From: Ramlibacter alkalitolerans
Lineage (GTDB): Bacteria; Pseudomonadota; Gammaproteobacteria; Burkholderiales; Burkholderiaceae_C
Length of the DNA: 64,000 nt
Direction of reading: 5' to 3'
NCBI RefSeq assembly: GCF_016722765.1
Contig: NZ_JAEQND010000006.1
Coordinates: 124,001 to 188,000 of the forward strand
Part shown: positions 26,358 to 37,262 of the stretch, piece after piece
Layout: each line of letters opens with the position of its first letter
Position numbering within the stretch: the stretch's first letter is position 1
Program-made: the position numbers and the translations under genes
The notes under the pieces: generated by a model
The model's database searches: none
What the model was told of the DNA's origin: nothing
The model's input: only the letters and a program-made list of their open reading frames with translations

Positions 26358-28416
26358 GGGCGGCGCCGGGCCCCGGGTCGGCCGGGCGCTCGGCGCTGTC
26401 CTCGACCACCTGGAGGAATGGCTGATCGCGAGCCTGATCGCGGTCGCCACCCTCGTCGTGTTCGTCGCCGTGCTGCACCGGTACGGCACGTCCTCTGCGA
26501 TCGATTCCGCCAAATGGCTCGAAGAGCACGGGCTCGCCCTGGCCGCGGCGCCCCTGCGCCGGGTGTTCGCGTGGCTGGCCGCGCGCGACCTGTCGTGGGC
26601 GCAGGAGCTGTGCATCTACATGTTCATCTGGATGGCGAAGTTCGGCGCCGCCTATGGCGTGCGCACCGGCATCCACATCGGCGTCGACGTGCTGGTCACG
26701 CGCATGGATCCGGCGCGCGCCCGCAAGGTGATCCTGTTCGGCCTGCTCTCGGGCGCCTTCTTCACCGGGATGATCGCCAACTTCGGCGTGCACTTCACCG
26801 CCGGGGTGTGGGACTCGGGCAGCCGCTCCAACGACCTGGAGGCGCCGATGTGGATCGTCTACATGGCGATCCCGCTCGGCTCCGCGCTCATGTGCTTCCG
26901 CTTCCTGCAGGCCGCGTGGGCCTTCTGGACGACGGGGACGCTGGCGCACCACGACGCCGCCCATGTGCAGGGCGTGGAACCCGAGGCTCCGCCGCCTCCC
27001 CTGCAGGCCGACGCGCCGGCGCACGGCGCCGCCGGCAAGGGTGCCGTCCTTTCGGTGCTGGTGCTGCTGCTGCCCTTCGCGCTGCTCGCCATGGGCATGC
27101 TCGCGAAGTACGGGGTGTTCCACGCCGGCGGCGGCCTGCGCACGACCGTGGTGTTCGGGCTGCTCGTGTCGCTGATGCTCACCGGCATGCCGATCTCCAT
27201 CGCGCTGGGCCTCACGGTGCTGTCCTTCATGTTCCTGCTCAGCGACATCTCGCTGGACTCGGTGGCCATGAAGCTGTTCACGGGGATCGAGAACTTCGAG
27301 ATCATGGCGATCCCGTTCTTCATCCTGGCCGGCAACTTCCTCACGCACGGCGGCGTTGCCCGCCGCATGATCGCCTTCGCGACCTCGATGGTGGGGCACT
27401 GGCACGGCGGGCTCGGCCTGTCCGCGGTGGTGGCCTGCGCCCTGTTCGCCGCGGTCTCCGGTTCTTCGCCGGCCACGGTGGTGGCGATCGGCTCGGTGCT
27501 GCTGCCGGCGATGGTGGCGCAGGGCTATCCGAAGCGCTTCGGCGCCGGCGTCGTCACCACCAGCGGCGCGCTCGGGATCCTGATCCCGCCGTCGATCGCG
27601 ATGGTGCTCTATTCGGTCTCCACCAACACCTCGGTCGGCAAGCTGTTCATGGCCGGCGTCGTGCCCGGTGCGATGCTGGCGACGATGCTGGGCGTGACGA
27701 CCTGGTACCGCGCCTGGCGCAACGGCTATCCGCGCATGGAACGCGCGGCGTGGGCGACGCGCGCGCGGGCGGCCCGCGACTCGTTCTGGGGCGTGATGCT
27801 GATCGTGATCGTGCTGGGCGGCATCTACTCGGGCCTGTTCACGCCCACCGAAGCCGCCGCCGTGAGCGCGGTGTACGCGTTCTGGATCGCCGTCTTCGTC
27901 TACAAGGACCTGCGCCTGTCGGAGGTGCCGCGCGTGCTGCTCGCCTCCGCCAACATCAGCGCGATGCTGCTGTACATCATCACCAACGCCGTCCTGTTCT
28001 CCTTCCTCATGACCAGCGAGCAGATCCCGCAGGCCATGGCGGCGTGGATGGTGGACCGGGGCCTCGGCGCCGTCTCCTTCCTGCTGGTGGTCAACGTGAT
28101 GCTGCTGCTGGCCGGCAATGTGATGGAGCCCTCGTCGATCATCCTGATCATGGCGCCCATCCTGTTCCCGGTGGCCGTGCAGCTGGGCGTCGACCCGATC
28201 CACTTCGGCGTCCTGATGACCGTCAACATGGAGGTCGGCCTGTGCCACCCGCCGGTGGGCCTGAACCTCTATGTGGCCTCGGGCATCGCGCACATGGGCA
28301 TCACCGAGCTGACGATCGCGGTGTGGCCCTGGCTGCTGACGATGCTGGTGTTCCTGGGCCTGGTCACCTACGTGCCGGAGATTTCGCTGGCGCTGCCCCG
28401 GCTGCTGGGGATGTAG
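26323..28416 (+). CDS. TRAP transporter fused permease (DctQ-DctM)
   Basis: This roughly 697-residue inner membrane protein combines both TRAP membrane subunits. Residues about 28-200 form the DctQ part (EEWLIASLIAVATLVVFVAV, DLSWAQELCIYMFIWMAKFG). A Pro/Ala linker covers about 210-235, and the DctM part runs from about 240 to the end (TGMPISIALGLTVLSFMFLL, FILAGNFLTHGG, FAAVSGSSPATVVAIG, ILIPPSIAMVLYS, GLFTPTEAAAVSAVYAF). The start is uncertain: ATG 26323 overlaps dctP by 35 bp; no later ATG precedes the first helix. The frame is continuous, so this is a true fusion. Confidence 0.92.
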   Translation: MTSSSRLASWPEGGAGPRVGRALGAVLDHLEEWLIASLIAVATLVVFVAVLHRYGTSSAIDSAKWLEEHGLALAAAPLRRVFAWLAARDLSWAQELCIYMFIWMAKFGAAYGVRTGIHIGVDVLVTRMDPARARKVILFGLLSGAFFTGMIANFGVHFTAGVWDSGSRSNDLEAPMWIVYMAIPLGSALMCFRFLQAAWAFWTTGTLAHHDAAHVQGVEPEAPPPPLQADAPAHGAAGKGAVLSVLVLLLPFALLAMGMLAKYGVFHAGGGLRTTVVFGLLVSLMLTGMPISIALGLTVLSFMFLLSDISLDSVAMKLFTGIENFEIMAIPFFILAGNFLTHGGVARRMIAFATSMVGHWHGGLGLSAVVACALFAAVSGSSPATVVAIGSVLLPAMVAQGYPKRFGAGVVTTSGALGILIPPSIAMVLYSVSTNTSVGKLFMAGVVPGAMLATMLGVTTWYRAWRNGYPRMERAAWATRARAARDSFWGVMLIVIVLGGIYSGLFTPTEAAAVSAVYAFWIAVFVYKDLRLSEVPRVLLASANISAMLLYIITNAVLFSFLMTSEQIPQAMAAWMVDRGLGAVSFLLVVNVMLLLAGNVMEPSSIILIMAPILFPVAVQLGVDPIHFGVLMTVNMEVGLCHPPVGLNLYVASGIAHMGITELTIAVWPWLLTMLVFLGLVTYVPEISLALPRLLGM

Positions 28417-28422
28417 CGCGCC

Positions 28423-29166
28423 TCAGCGCGCAAGGAGCACCGGCACCGAGGCGACGAGCAGGGCGACCCCGCTGGCGGCGAGCAGTCCCAGCACCACCTT
28501 GCGGAAGGCGACGTCGCTGATCCCGAGGTACACGCGGGTGCCGACCAGCACCGGCACCAGGACCGCGGGCGCCACGACGGCCAGCAAGGGCAGCATGCGC
28601 CGCTCGAAGATGCCGGTGGCCAGGTAGCTGGCGAAGGTCACCAGCAGCATCGAGAGGTTGAAGTTCTGGATGATGGCGCGCTGGCGGTCCTTGTCGAAGC
28701 CGCGCACGGTGCACCACAGGGTGGGGACCACGCCCGTGAAGCCGCCGAGTCCGCCCATCACGCCGCCGGCCGCGCCCGCGAGCGCGTCGCCGGCACGGCC
28801 GCCGTTCACGCGCGGCAGGCGGGCGGCGAAGAACATCAGCGGACAGATCACCACCAGCATGGCCCCGAGCACCGTCTTGAACAGCGGCACGTCCAGGCGC
28901 GGCAGCAGGTACAGGCCGACGGGCAGGCCGGCGAAGCCGCCGGCGAGGAAAGGGACCAGCGCCTTGAGGTCCCAGCCCCGGCGCACGGTGAAGGCGGCGA
29001 GCAGCTGCCCGACCAGCGCGCCGAAGACGGAGAGGGCGGCGGCCAGGCGCGGCTCCAGCGTCCAGGCCCACAGGGTCATGGCGGTGAGCCCGAAGCCGAA
29101 ACCCGACAGGCCTTGCACGAAGCCGGCGATGGCAGCGCCGAGGGCGACGGTGATTACCAGCTCCAC
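28423..29166 (-). CDS. TauE/SafE family sulfite exporter-like membrane protein
   Basis: This roughly 247-residue protein has about eight membrane helices. It starts VELVITVALGAAIAGFVQGLSGFGFGL, with the GFVQGLSGFGFG motif typical of TauE/SafE. GGFAGLPVGLYLL and the second-half repeat GGVMGGLGGFTGVVPTLW follow. The family exports sulfite, sulfoacetate or related anions. A GTG at 29166 or 29175 is the likely start; the frame further upstream is repeat-derived. It is convergent with dctQM (6 bp gap). Confidence 0.88.
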   Translation of the reverse strand: MELVITVALGAAIAGFVQGLSGFGFGLTAMTLWAWTLEPRLAAALSVFGALVGQLLAAFTVRRGWDLKALVPFLAGGFAGLPVGLYLLPRLDVPLFKTVLGAMLVVICPLMFFAARLPRVNGGRAGDALAGAAGGVMGGLGGFTGVVPTLWCTVRGFDKDRQRAIIQNFNLSMLLVTFASYLATGIFERRMLPLLAVVAPAVLVPVLVGTRVYLGISDVAFRKVVLGLLAASGVALLVASVPVLLAR

Positions 29167-29178
29167 GCAGGCCACCCC

Positions 29179-29264
29179 GTAGGCTGGCGGTGGGCCCGAA
29201 GGCGAACCCCAGCGCTTGCGCACATCGCTGGGGTTCGCGCGCTGCGCGGCTCACCCCAGCCTGC
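29179..29264. repeat. Family A palindromic repeat (A7)
   Basis: GTAGGCTGGCGGTGGGC...GAACCCCAGCGCTTGCG...ATCGCTGGGGTTCGCGCG...CTCACCCCAGCCTGC. The right outer arm is degenerate. It lies between the gcvP stop and the TauE/SafE start, and that gene's frame runs open through it. Confidence 0.85.
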
Positions 29265-29290
29265 GTGACGCCGCGCCGCGAAGGCAGATC

Positions 29291-32185
<2,895 letters not shown>

Positions 32186-32325
32186 TCGGGGCCCAATGAC
32201 AAGATGACTTGCCGCTGGCGCGGCTTCGATGACACGCTGCGCTGATGACACGGACCACGTCATTCGTCGTGGGCGAAGCGTGTCATGGAGCGCCGCGGCG
32301 CGAGGTCATGCGCGCGCAGCGCGCG

Positions 32326-32703
32326 TCAGGTCGTCGCCTTCACGAACTTGACGTATTCGGGCTCGTCCATCAGCGCGTCGAATTCCGCCATGTCCTTGAT
32401 CAGGATCTTGAAGAACCAGCCGTTGCCCATCGGGTCCTTGTTGGCGATGGACGGGTCGTTGCGCAGGTCCTCGTTGACTTCCGAGACTTCGCCGGAGATC
32501 GGCATGTACACGTCGGCCGCCGCCTTCACCGATTCGACGACGCCGGCCTGCTCGCCCTTGGCATAGGTGCGGCCGACTTCGGGCAGGTCCACGAACACGA
32601 CGTCGCCCAGCGCGTCCTGCGCATGCAGCGTGATGCCGACCACGGCGTACTCGTGGTCCTCCAGCTGGATCCATTCATGCTCGGGCGTGTACTTCACGGT
32701 CAT
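32326..32703 (-). CDS. gcvH: Glycine cleavage system H protein
   Basis: This 125-residue lipoyl carrier shuttles the aminomethyl group between P and T proteins. It shows YTPEHEWIQLEDHEYAVVGI, ALGDVVFVDLPEVG and the lipoylation lysine in GVVESVKAAADVYMPISGEV. The C-terminal GNGWFFKILIKD is typical. It lies 19 bp after gcvT. A 140-bp gap separates it from gcvP and holds only short GC-rich sequence with no clear hairpin. Confidence 0.97.
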   Translation of the reverse strand: MTVKYTPEHEWIQLEDHEYAVVGITLHAQDALGDVVFVDLPEVGRTYAKGEQAGVVESVKAAADVYMPISGEVSEVNEDLRNDPSIANKDPMGNGWFFKILIKDMAEFDALMDEPEYVKFVKATT

Positions 32704-32722
32704 GTTTCCTCTCCTGGCGGGG

Positions 32723-33853
32723 TCAGCCGCGGTAGTAACGATTGGGGACGAAAGGCATGGCGCCGACTTCCATGGCCACCGGCTTGCCGCGCACCACGGC
32801 CTGCAGGCGCGTGCCGGTGGCGGCAAGCTGGGGCGGCACGTAGCCCATGGCGATCGGCTTGTCGATGGACGGCCCGAGCAGGCCGCTCGTGACTTCGCCC
32901 ACGCGCTGGCCCTGGGTGTCCTGCAACTCCGCGTGCTCGCGCACGGGCACCCGCTCCAGCGCGACGAGGCCCACCCGCTTGCGCGCGACCGCCTCGCGTC
33001 CATCGAGTTGCGCCAGCACGCGCTCCGCGCCCGGGAAGCCGCCCGCGCGCCCGCCGCCGGTGCGCCGCACCTTCTGGATCGCCCACTGCAGCGCCGCTTC
33101 GACGGGCGTGGTGGTGGTGTCGATGTCGTTGCCGTACAGGCACAGGCCGGCTTCCAGCCGCAGGGAGTTGCGCGCGCCGAGGCCGACGGGCTTGACTTCC
33201 TCCTGGGCGAGCAGTTCGCGCGCGAACGCCTGCGCGCGCTCGCCGGGAACCGAGATCTCGAAGCCGTCCTCGCCGGTGTAGCCGCTGCGCGTGACGAACA
33301 GGTCCGCCCCCTGCCACTGGAAGCCGGCGCCGGTCATGAACACCAGCTTCTCGACGCCGGGCAGCACGCGACTGAGCGCATCGACCGCCCTGGGGCCCTG
33401 CAGCGCGAGCAGCCCGCGGTCGAACATCGGCACGACCTGGCAGCGCGAGCCGATCCGGTCCTGGATGTGCGCGAGGTCGCCGGTCTTGCAGGCGCCGTTG
33501 ACGATCACGAACAGTTCGCCGCCGCGGTTGACGAACATCAGGTCGTCGATGATCGTGCCCTCGTCGGTGAGCAGCAGGCCGTAGCGCTGCTTGCCGGGCG
33601 CGAGGTCGATCACGTCGACGGGCACGAGCGTCTCGAAGGCCGCCGCGGCGTCCTGGCCGACCAGCCGGAGCTGGCCCATGTGCGAGACGTCGAACAGGCC
33701 GGCGCTGGTGCGCGTGTGGTGGTGCTCGGCCATCAGGCCGGCGGGGTACTGGACCGGCATCGAGTAGCCGGCGAACGGGACCATGCGCGCACCGAGCTCG
33801 AGGTGCAAGGCGTGCAGGGGTGTCTTCTGTAGCTCTTCTTGAGGGGCGGACAC
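32723..33853 (-). CDS. gcvT: Glycine cleavage system T protein (aminomethyltransferase)
   Basis: This protein transfers the methylene group to tetrahydrofolate and releases ammonia. It shows KTPLHALHLELGARMVPFAGYSMPVQY, FDVSHMGQLRLVG, SGYTGEDGFEI and GLGARNSLRLEAGLCLYGND, all T-protein signatures, and ends FVPNRYYRG. GTG 33853 is preferred (376 residues) because TTGGAG lies five bases upstream. An ATG at 33880 in frame lacks a good ribosome site and would lie just 20 bases after the riboswitch. First gene of the operon. Confidence 0.95.
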   Translation of the reverse strand: MSAPQEELQKTPLHALHLELGARMVPFAGYSMPVQYPAGLMAEHHHTRTSAGLFDVSHMGQLRLVGQDAAAAFETLVPVDVIDLAPGKQRYGLLLTDEGTIIDDLMFVNRGGELFVIVNGACKTGDLAHIQDRIGSRCQVVPMFDRGLLALQGPRAVDALSRVLPGVEKLVFMTGAGFQWQGADLFVTRSGYTGEDGFEISVPGERAQAFARELLAQEEVKPVGLGARNSLRLEAGLCLYGNDIDTTTTPVEAALQWAIQKVRRTGGGRAGGFPGAERVLAQLDGREAVARKRVGLVALERVPVREHAELQDTQGQRVGEVTSGLLGPSIDKPIAMGYVPPQLAATGTRLQAVVRGKPVAMEVGAMPFVPNRYYRG

Positions 33854-33899
33854 GCGGACTCCAACAGGCTTGTGGACCATCGTACTTCACGATGGGTGG

Positions 33900-34092
33900 G
33901 CCCGTGCTGTCCGCTTTACCTGAGAGATTCGCCCGGCCCGCGCCGGGTTTGCTCCTTCGGTGGGTGGCTGCGCGGCAGCCGCCTCTCTCCAGCAAGGTAC
34001 GCTCCGCGCACGGAGCGTTCGTCAGTCCTGGGTACCTGAGCGTTGCAGCGCCTTCGGCGGCTCCGCTGGACTGCTGCGAAGCTCTCTCCTGA
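33900..34092 (-). ncRNA. Tandem glycine riboswitch upstream of gcvT
   Basis: Read on the minus strand, two glycine aptamers follow each other. The first starts GGAGAGAGC, contains GCCGAAGGCGCTGCAACGCTCAGG and then ACCCAGGACTGACGAA. The second starts GGAGAGAGGCGGC, has CACCGAAGGAGCAAACC, CGAATCTCTCAGG and TAAAGCGGACAGCAC. The GGAGAG, CCGAAGG, GCAA and CTCAGGxAxxxxGGACxG blocks are the conserved core of glycine aptamers. The switch ends about 45 bp before the preferred gcvT start, placing the whole gcvTHP operon under glycine control. Confidence 0.95.
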
Positions 34093-34132
34093 CGTGCAGG
34101 ATTCTAGCCGAGCGCAAGGGACGGACAGCCAG

Positions 34133-34223
34133 AACGCGAAAGCCGCGAAAGTACGCCAAAGCCGCAGAGGAAAATCGAAGGATTCCTTTGGCGGTCCTTG
34201 CGCGCTTTCGCGGCTTTTGCGTT
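34133..34223. repeat. Large inverted repeat between a TRAP operon and the gcv riboswitch
   Basis: AACGCGAAAGCCGCGAAAGT at the left is matched, with mismatches, by CGCTTTCGCGGCTTTTGCGTT at the right. The interior arms (GCCAAAGCCGCAGAGGAAAA / TCCTTTGGCGGTCC) also pair, giving an imperfect stem of about 40 bp. It lies 16 bp after the dctM stop and upstream of the riboswitch. It could end the TRAP transcript and isolate the gcv operon. Its AT-richer composition stands out. Confidence 0.75.
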
Positions 34224-34239
34224 GAAGGCTGTTCCGGCT

Positions 34240-35517
34240 CTACTTCGCGTACACCAGGTCCCGCAGGCCCAGCGACAGGCCCGGGACGTACGTGATCACC
34301 ATCAGGCAGGCGAGCACCACCAGCACGAAGGGGATCAGCTGCGTGATGATGCGGTCCAGCGAGATCTTGGCAACCGTGCAAGCGGCGAACAGGTTCACGC
34401 CGAACGGCGGCGTGATCATGCCCAGCGCCAGGTTCACCACCATGATCAGCCCGAAGTGCACCGGGTCGATGCCGAAGTGCTGCGCCACCGGCGCCAGGAT
34501 GGGCGCCAGCACGATGATCGCTGCGCTGGTCTCGATGAACATGCCGATCAGGAACAGCGCCGCGTTCACGCCCAGCAGGAACATCTGCGGACTCTTCAGC
34601 ACGTCCTGCAGCCACAGGCCGATGGCCTCCGGCACGCCGGCGCGGGTGATCAGGAAGGCGAACAGTCCCGCGTTGGCGATGATGAACATGATCACCGCCG
34701 ACGAGAGCACCGACTTGCGCAGGATGGCGTACAGCTGGCGCACGTCGATCTCGCGGTAGACGAGCATGCCGACGACCAGCGCGTAGAACACGGCCACGGC
34801 CGAAGCTTCGGTCGGCGTGAACACGCCGCCGTAGATGCCGCCCAGGATGATCACCGGCATCAGCAGCGCCCACCCGGCCTGCTTCAGCGCGGTGCCGAAG
34901 GGCAGGCGGCCGTCGCCGTCGTTCTTGCCCCAGCCCTTGTACTTGCAGTACGCCCAGGCGAAGAACATCAGCGAGCCGCCGATCAGGATGCCGGGGCCGA
35001 AGCCGGCGATGAACAGTTCGCCGATGGAGACCTCGGCGCTCACGCCGTACAGGATCATCGGGATCGAGGGCGGGATGATCACGCCCAGCTCCGCGCTGGT
35101 GGCCTGCAGCGCCGCGGCATAGCTGGTCGGGTAACCGTGCTTGATCAGCGCCGGGATCAGGATCGCGCCGATCGCGAAGGTGGTGGCGACCGACGACCCC
35201 GAGACCGCCGCGAAGATCATGCAGGTGAGCACGCAGGTCATGGGGAGGCCACCCTGCACGCCGCCCACGATGCTCTTGGCGAATTCCACCAGCCGGCGCG
35301 AGATGCCGCCGGTTTCCATCAGGTTGCCGGCGAGGATGAAGAAGGGGATCGCCGCCAGCGGAAACTTGTTGATCGAGTTGAACATCTCCTTGACGGAGAT
35401 GAGCATGTTGGCGTGGGTGACCTGGATGCCGAGGATGGCGGACAGGCCGATGGAGACGGCGACGGAGACGCTGAGCGCGAAGCACAGCACCATCGTGGCG
35501 AGCATCGCACTGGTCAT
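34240..35517 (-). CDS. TRAP transporter large permease DctM
   Basis: This 425-residue protein has about 12 membrane helices. It shows FPLAAIPFFILAGNLMETGGISRRLVEFA, FAAVSGSSVATTFAIGAILIPAL, GVIIPPSIPMILYGVSAE, GVFTPTEASAVAVFYAL and MITPPFGVNLFAACTVA, all DctM hallmarks. Its ATG overlaps the stop of dctQ by four bases. It is the third gene of the dctP-dctQ-dctM unit read on the minus strand. Confidence 0.95.
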   Translation of the reverse strand: MTSAMLATMVLCFALSVSVAVSIGLSAILGIQVTHANMLISVKEMFNSINKFPLAAIPFFILAGNLMETGGISRRLVEFAKSIVGGVQGGLPMTCVLTCMIFAAVSGSSVATTFAIGAILIPALIKHGYPTSYAAALQATSAELGVIIPPSIPMILYGVSAEVSIGELFIAGFGPGILIGGSLMFFAWAYCKYKGWGKNDGDGRLPFGTALKQAGWALLMPVIILGGIYGGVFTPTEASAVAVFYALVVGMLVYREIDVRQLYAILRKSVLSSAVIMFIIANAGLFAFLITRAGVPEAIGLWLQDVLKSPQMFLLGVNAALFLIGMFIETSAAIIVLAPILAPVAQHFGIDPVHFGLIMVVNLALGMITPPFGVNLFAACTVAKISLDRIITQLIPFVLVVLACLMVITYVPGLSLGLRDLVYAK

Positions 35518-36008
35518 TGCGCCGTCTCCAGTTCCTCGCGCTTCGGATCGATCAGGTTGCCGATGATCCCGAAGATGCAGAACACCGCGCCGACCGGCAG
35601 CGCCAGGTAGCCCCAGAACATGGAGATCGATTCCAGTCCGGCCATCGACTGCACCTGGCCGCGCACGGCATAGTCCCAGCCCCACCAGAGGATGACGGCG
35701 ACGAGCACCAGCGCTGCGATGGCCACCGCCCAGTCGAGTGCGCGGCGGGCGCCGCCATGCACCGAGCGGTACACCACGTCCACGCTCACCATGGCGCCCT
35801 GGCGGAACGCGGCCGGGATGCCGAGGAACACCATCCAGATCAGCGACAGGCGGATCAGGATCTCGCTCCACTCCGCCGGCTGCTCCAGGATGAAGCGGGT
35901 GACGATCTGGAACATGCCCAGCACACTGGCCACGACCAGCATGGCGCAGGCTCCGGCCATGGCCAGGCCGCTGGTGAAGCGCTCGATGCGCAGGAAGGTT
36001 TCTTTCAC
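35514..36008 (-). CDS. TRAP transporter small permease DctQ
   Basis: This 164-residue protein has four membrane helices: GLAMAGACAMLVVASVLGMFQIV, RLSLIWMVFLGIPAAFRQGA, ALDWAVAIAALVLVAVILWWGW and FWGYLALPVGAVFCIFGIIG. EQPAEWSEILIRLSLIWMVFLG is the conserved DctQ segment. It is coupled to dctM by an ATGA overlap and separated from dctP by about 150 bp containing a family B repeat. Confidence 0.93.
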   Translation of the reverse strand: MKETFLRIERFTSGLAMAGACAMLVVASVLGMFQIVTRFILEQPAEWSEILIRLSLIWMVFLGIPAAFRQGAMVSVDVVYRSVHGGARRALDWAVAIAALVLVAVILWWGWDYAVRGQVQSMAGLESISMFWGYLALPVGAVFCIFGIIGNLIDPKREELETAQ

Positions 36009-36030
36009 GGGGACTCTTTGTTGGGATCTT

Positions 36031-36137
36031 CGTCATCCCCGCGCAGGCGGGGGATCCAGTGGATCACGTTCGCGCGGCGTTCGTGGAAAGGCCCGCGTTC
36101 GCGGGCCCTCTGGATCCCCGCCTGCGCGGGGATGACG
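36031..36137. repeat. Family B palindromic repeat, complete (B3)
   Basis: CGTCATCCCCGCGCAGGCGGGGGATCCAGTGGATC...CTCTGGATCCCCGCCTGCGCGGGGATGACG. The 30-bp ends are nearly perfect inverted copies, and the centre carries a second small palindrome (GGCCCGCGTTCGCGGGCC). It sits inside the TRAP operon between dctP and dctQ, where it could stabilise the abundant receptor mRNA relative to the permease mRNA. Confidence 0.9.
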
Positions 36138-36162
36138 GCTCGGGGGGCGGACCCCCGCGCTG

Positions 36163-37134
36163 TCACTTGTAGTTGCGGATGCGGTCCAGGTTGGCCTTGC
36201 CGAACTGCTTCTCGAAGTCGGCGTTCACCGGGCCCAGGGCCTTGACGAAGGCGGCCTTGTCCACGTTGTCGATCACGGTCATGCCCTTGGCACGCAGGTC
36301 GGCCACGCCCTTGGCGTCGTCCTCGTCCACGCGCGCGCGGTTGGCTGCGGTGGCCACCTTGGCCGCCTCGAGGAAGGCCTGCTTGTCGGCGGCGGAGAGC
36401 TTGTCGAACGAACCCTTGTTCATCACGAAGATGCAGGGCGAGTACACGTGGCCGGTCAGGCTCAGGTGCTTCTGCACCTGGTCGAACTTGGCGGAGATGA
36501 TCACCGACAGCGGGTTCTCCTGGCCGTCGACCGTGCCCTGCTGCAGCGCGGTGAAGACTTCCGGGAACGCCATGGGCGTGGTGATGATGCCGAAGCCCTT
36601 GTAGGCGGCGATGTGCACCGGGTTCTCCATGGTGCGCATCTTCAGGCCCTTCAGGTCCTCCGGCGCCTTCACGTCGCGCTTGCTGTTGGTCATGTGGCGG
36701 AAGCCGTTCTCGGCCCACGCCAGCGCCTTGAAGCCCTTGGCATCGAACTTGGTCAGCAGGTCCTGGCCGATCGGGCCATCGAGCACCGCGCGGGCATGGG
36801 CCTTGTCGCGGAACAGGAAGGGCACGTCCAGGATCTTGGTCTCGGGCACGAAGTTCGGCACCGGGCCGGTGGAGGAGAACGCCAGTTCCTGGGTGCCCAG
36901 TTGCACCGCCTCGATGGACTCGCGCTCGCCGCCCAGGGACCCGTTGTAGAAGGTCTGGATCTTGTAGCGGCCGCTGGTGCGCTTTTCCACTTCCTTCGCG
37001 AAGGTGTCGATCGCGATGCCCTGGTGCGAGTTCTGGGCGGTGGAAATGCTGATCTTCATCGTCGTCTGGGCGGCGGCCAGCGAGCTGGCCAGCAGGCCGG
37101 CGGCGAGGACGGCGAAGAGCTTGGTGTACTTCAT
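36163..37134 (-). CDS. TRAP transporter substrate-binding protein DctP
   Basis: This 323-residue periplasmic receptor has a signal peptide ending SLAAAQ. It shows TMKISISTAQNSHQGIAIDTFAKEVEKRT, FYNGSLGGERESIEAVQLG, LKGLKMRTMENPVHIAAYKGFG and TVDGQENPLSVI, matching the DctP family. The ligand is unknown. It is upstream of and co-directional with dctQ and dctM, so this is a complete three-gene TRAP system, distinct from the fused system at 25.4-28.4 kb. Confidence 0.95.
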   Translation of the reverse strand: MKYTKLFAVLAAGLLASSLAAAQTTMKISISTAQNSHQGIAIDTFAKEVEKRTSGRYKIQTFYNGSLGGERESIEAVQLGTQELAFSSTGPVPNFVPETKILDVPFLFRDKAHARAVLDGPIGQDLLTKFDAKGFKALAWAENGFRHMTNSKRDVKAPEDLKGLKMRTMENPVHIAAYKGFGIITTPMAFPEVFTALQQGTVDGQENPLSVIISAKFDQVQKHLSLTGHVYSPCIFVMNKGSFDKLSAADKQAFLEAAKVATAANRARVDEDDAKGVADLRAKGMTVIDNVDKAAFVKALGPVNADFEKQFGKANLDRIRNYK

Positions 37135-37262
37135 GAGGTCTCCTGGGGGACTTGCGGACAAAACCCGGCGATCATGCCCCAGTCGGGCTGCGCCCGACAC
37201 GGGACTTCTCCGGACGGAAGCCGTCAGCTCCAGTCAGGAGCGGCCGACATTCCGTGAAAGCG

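Noticed and set aside
37182..37198. Hairpin GTCGGGC/GCCCGAC between the ETF-QO and dctP genes as a terminator
   Set aside because: The stem is only 7 bp with a 3-base loop and no T-run follows on either strand, so it is too weak to call.
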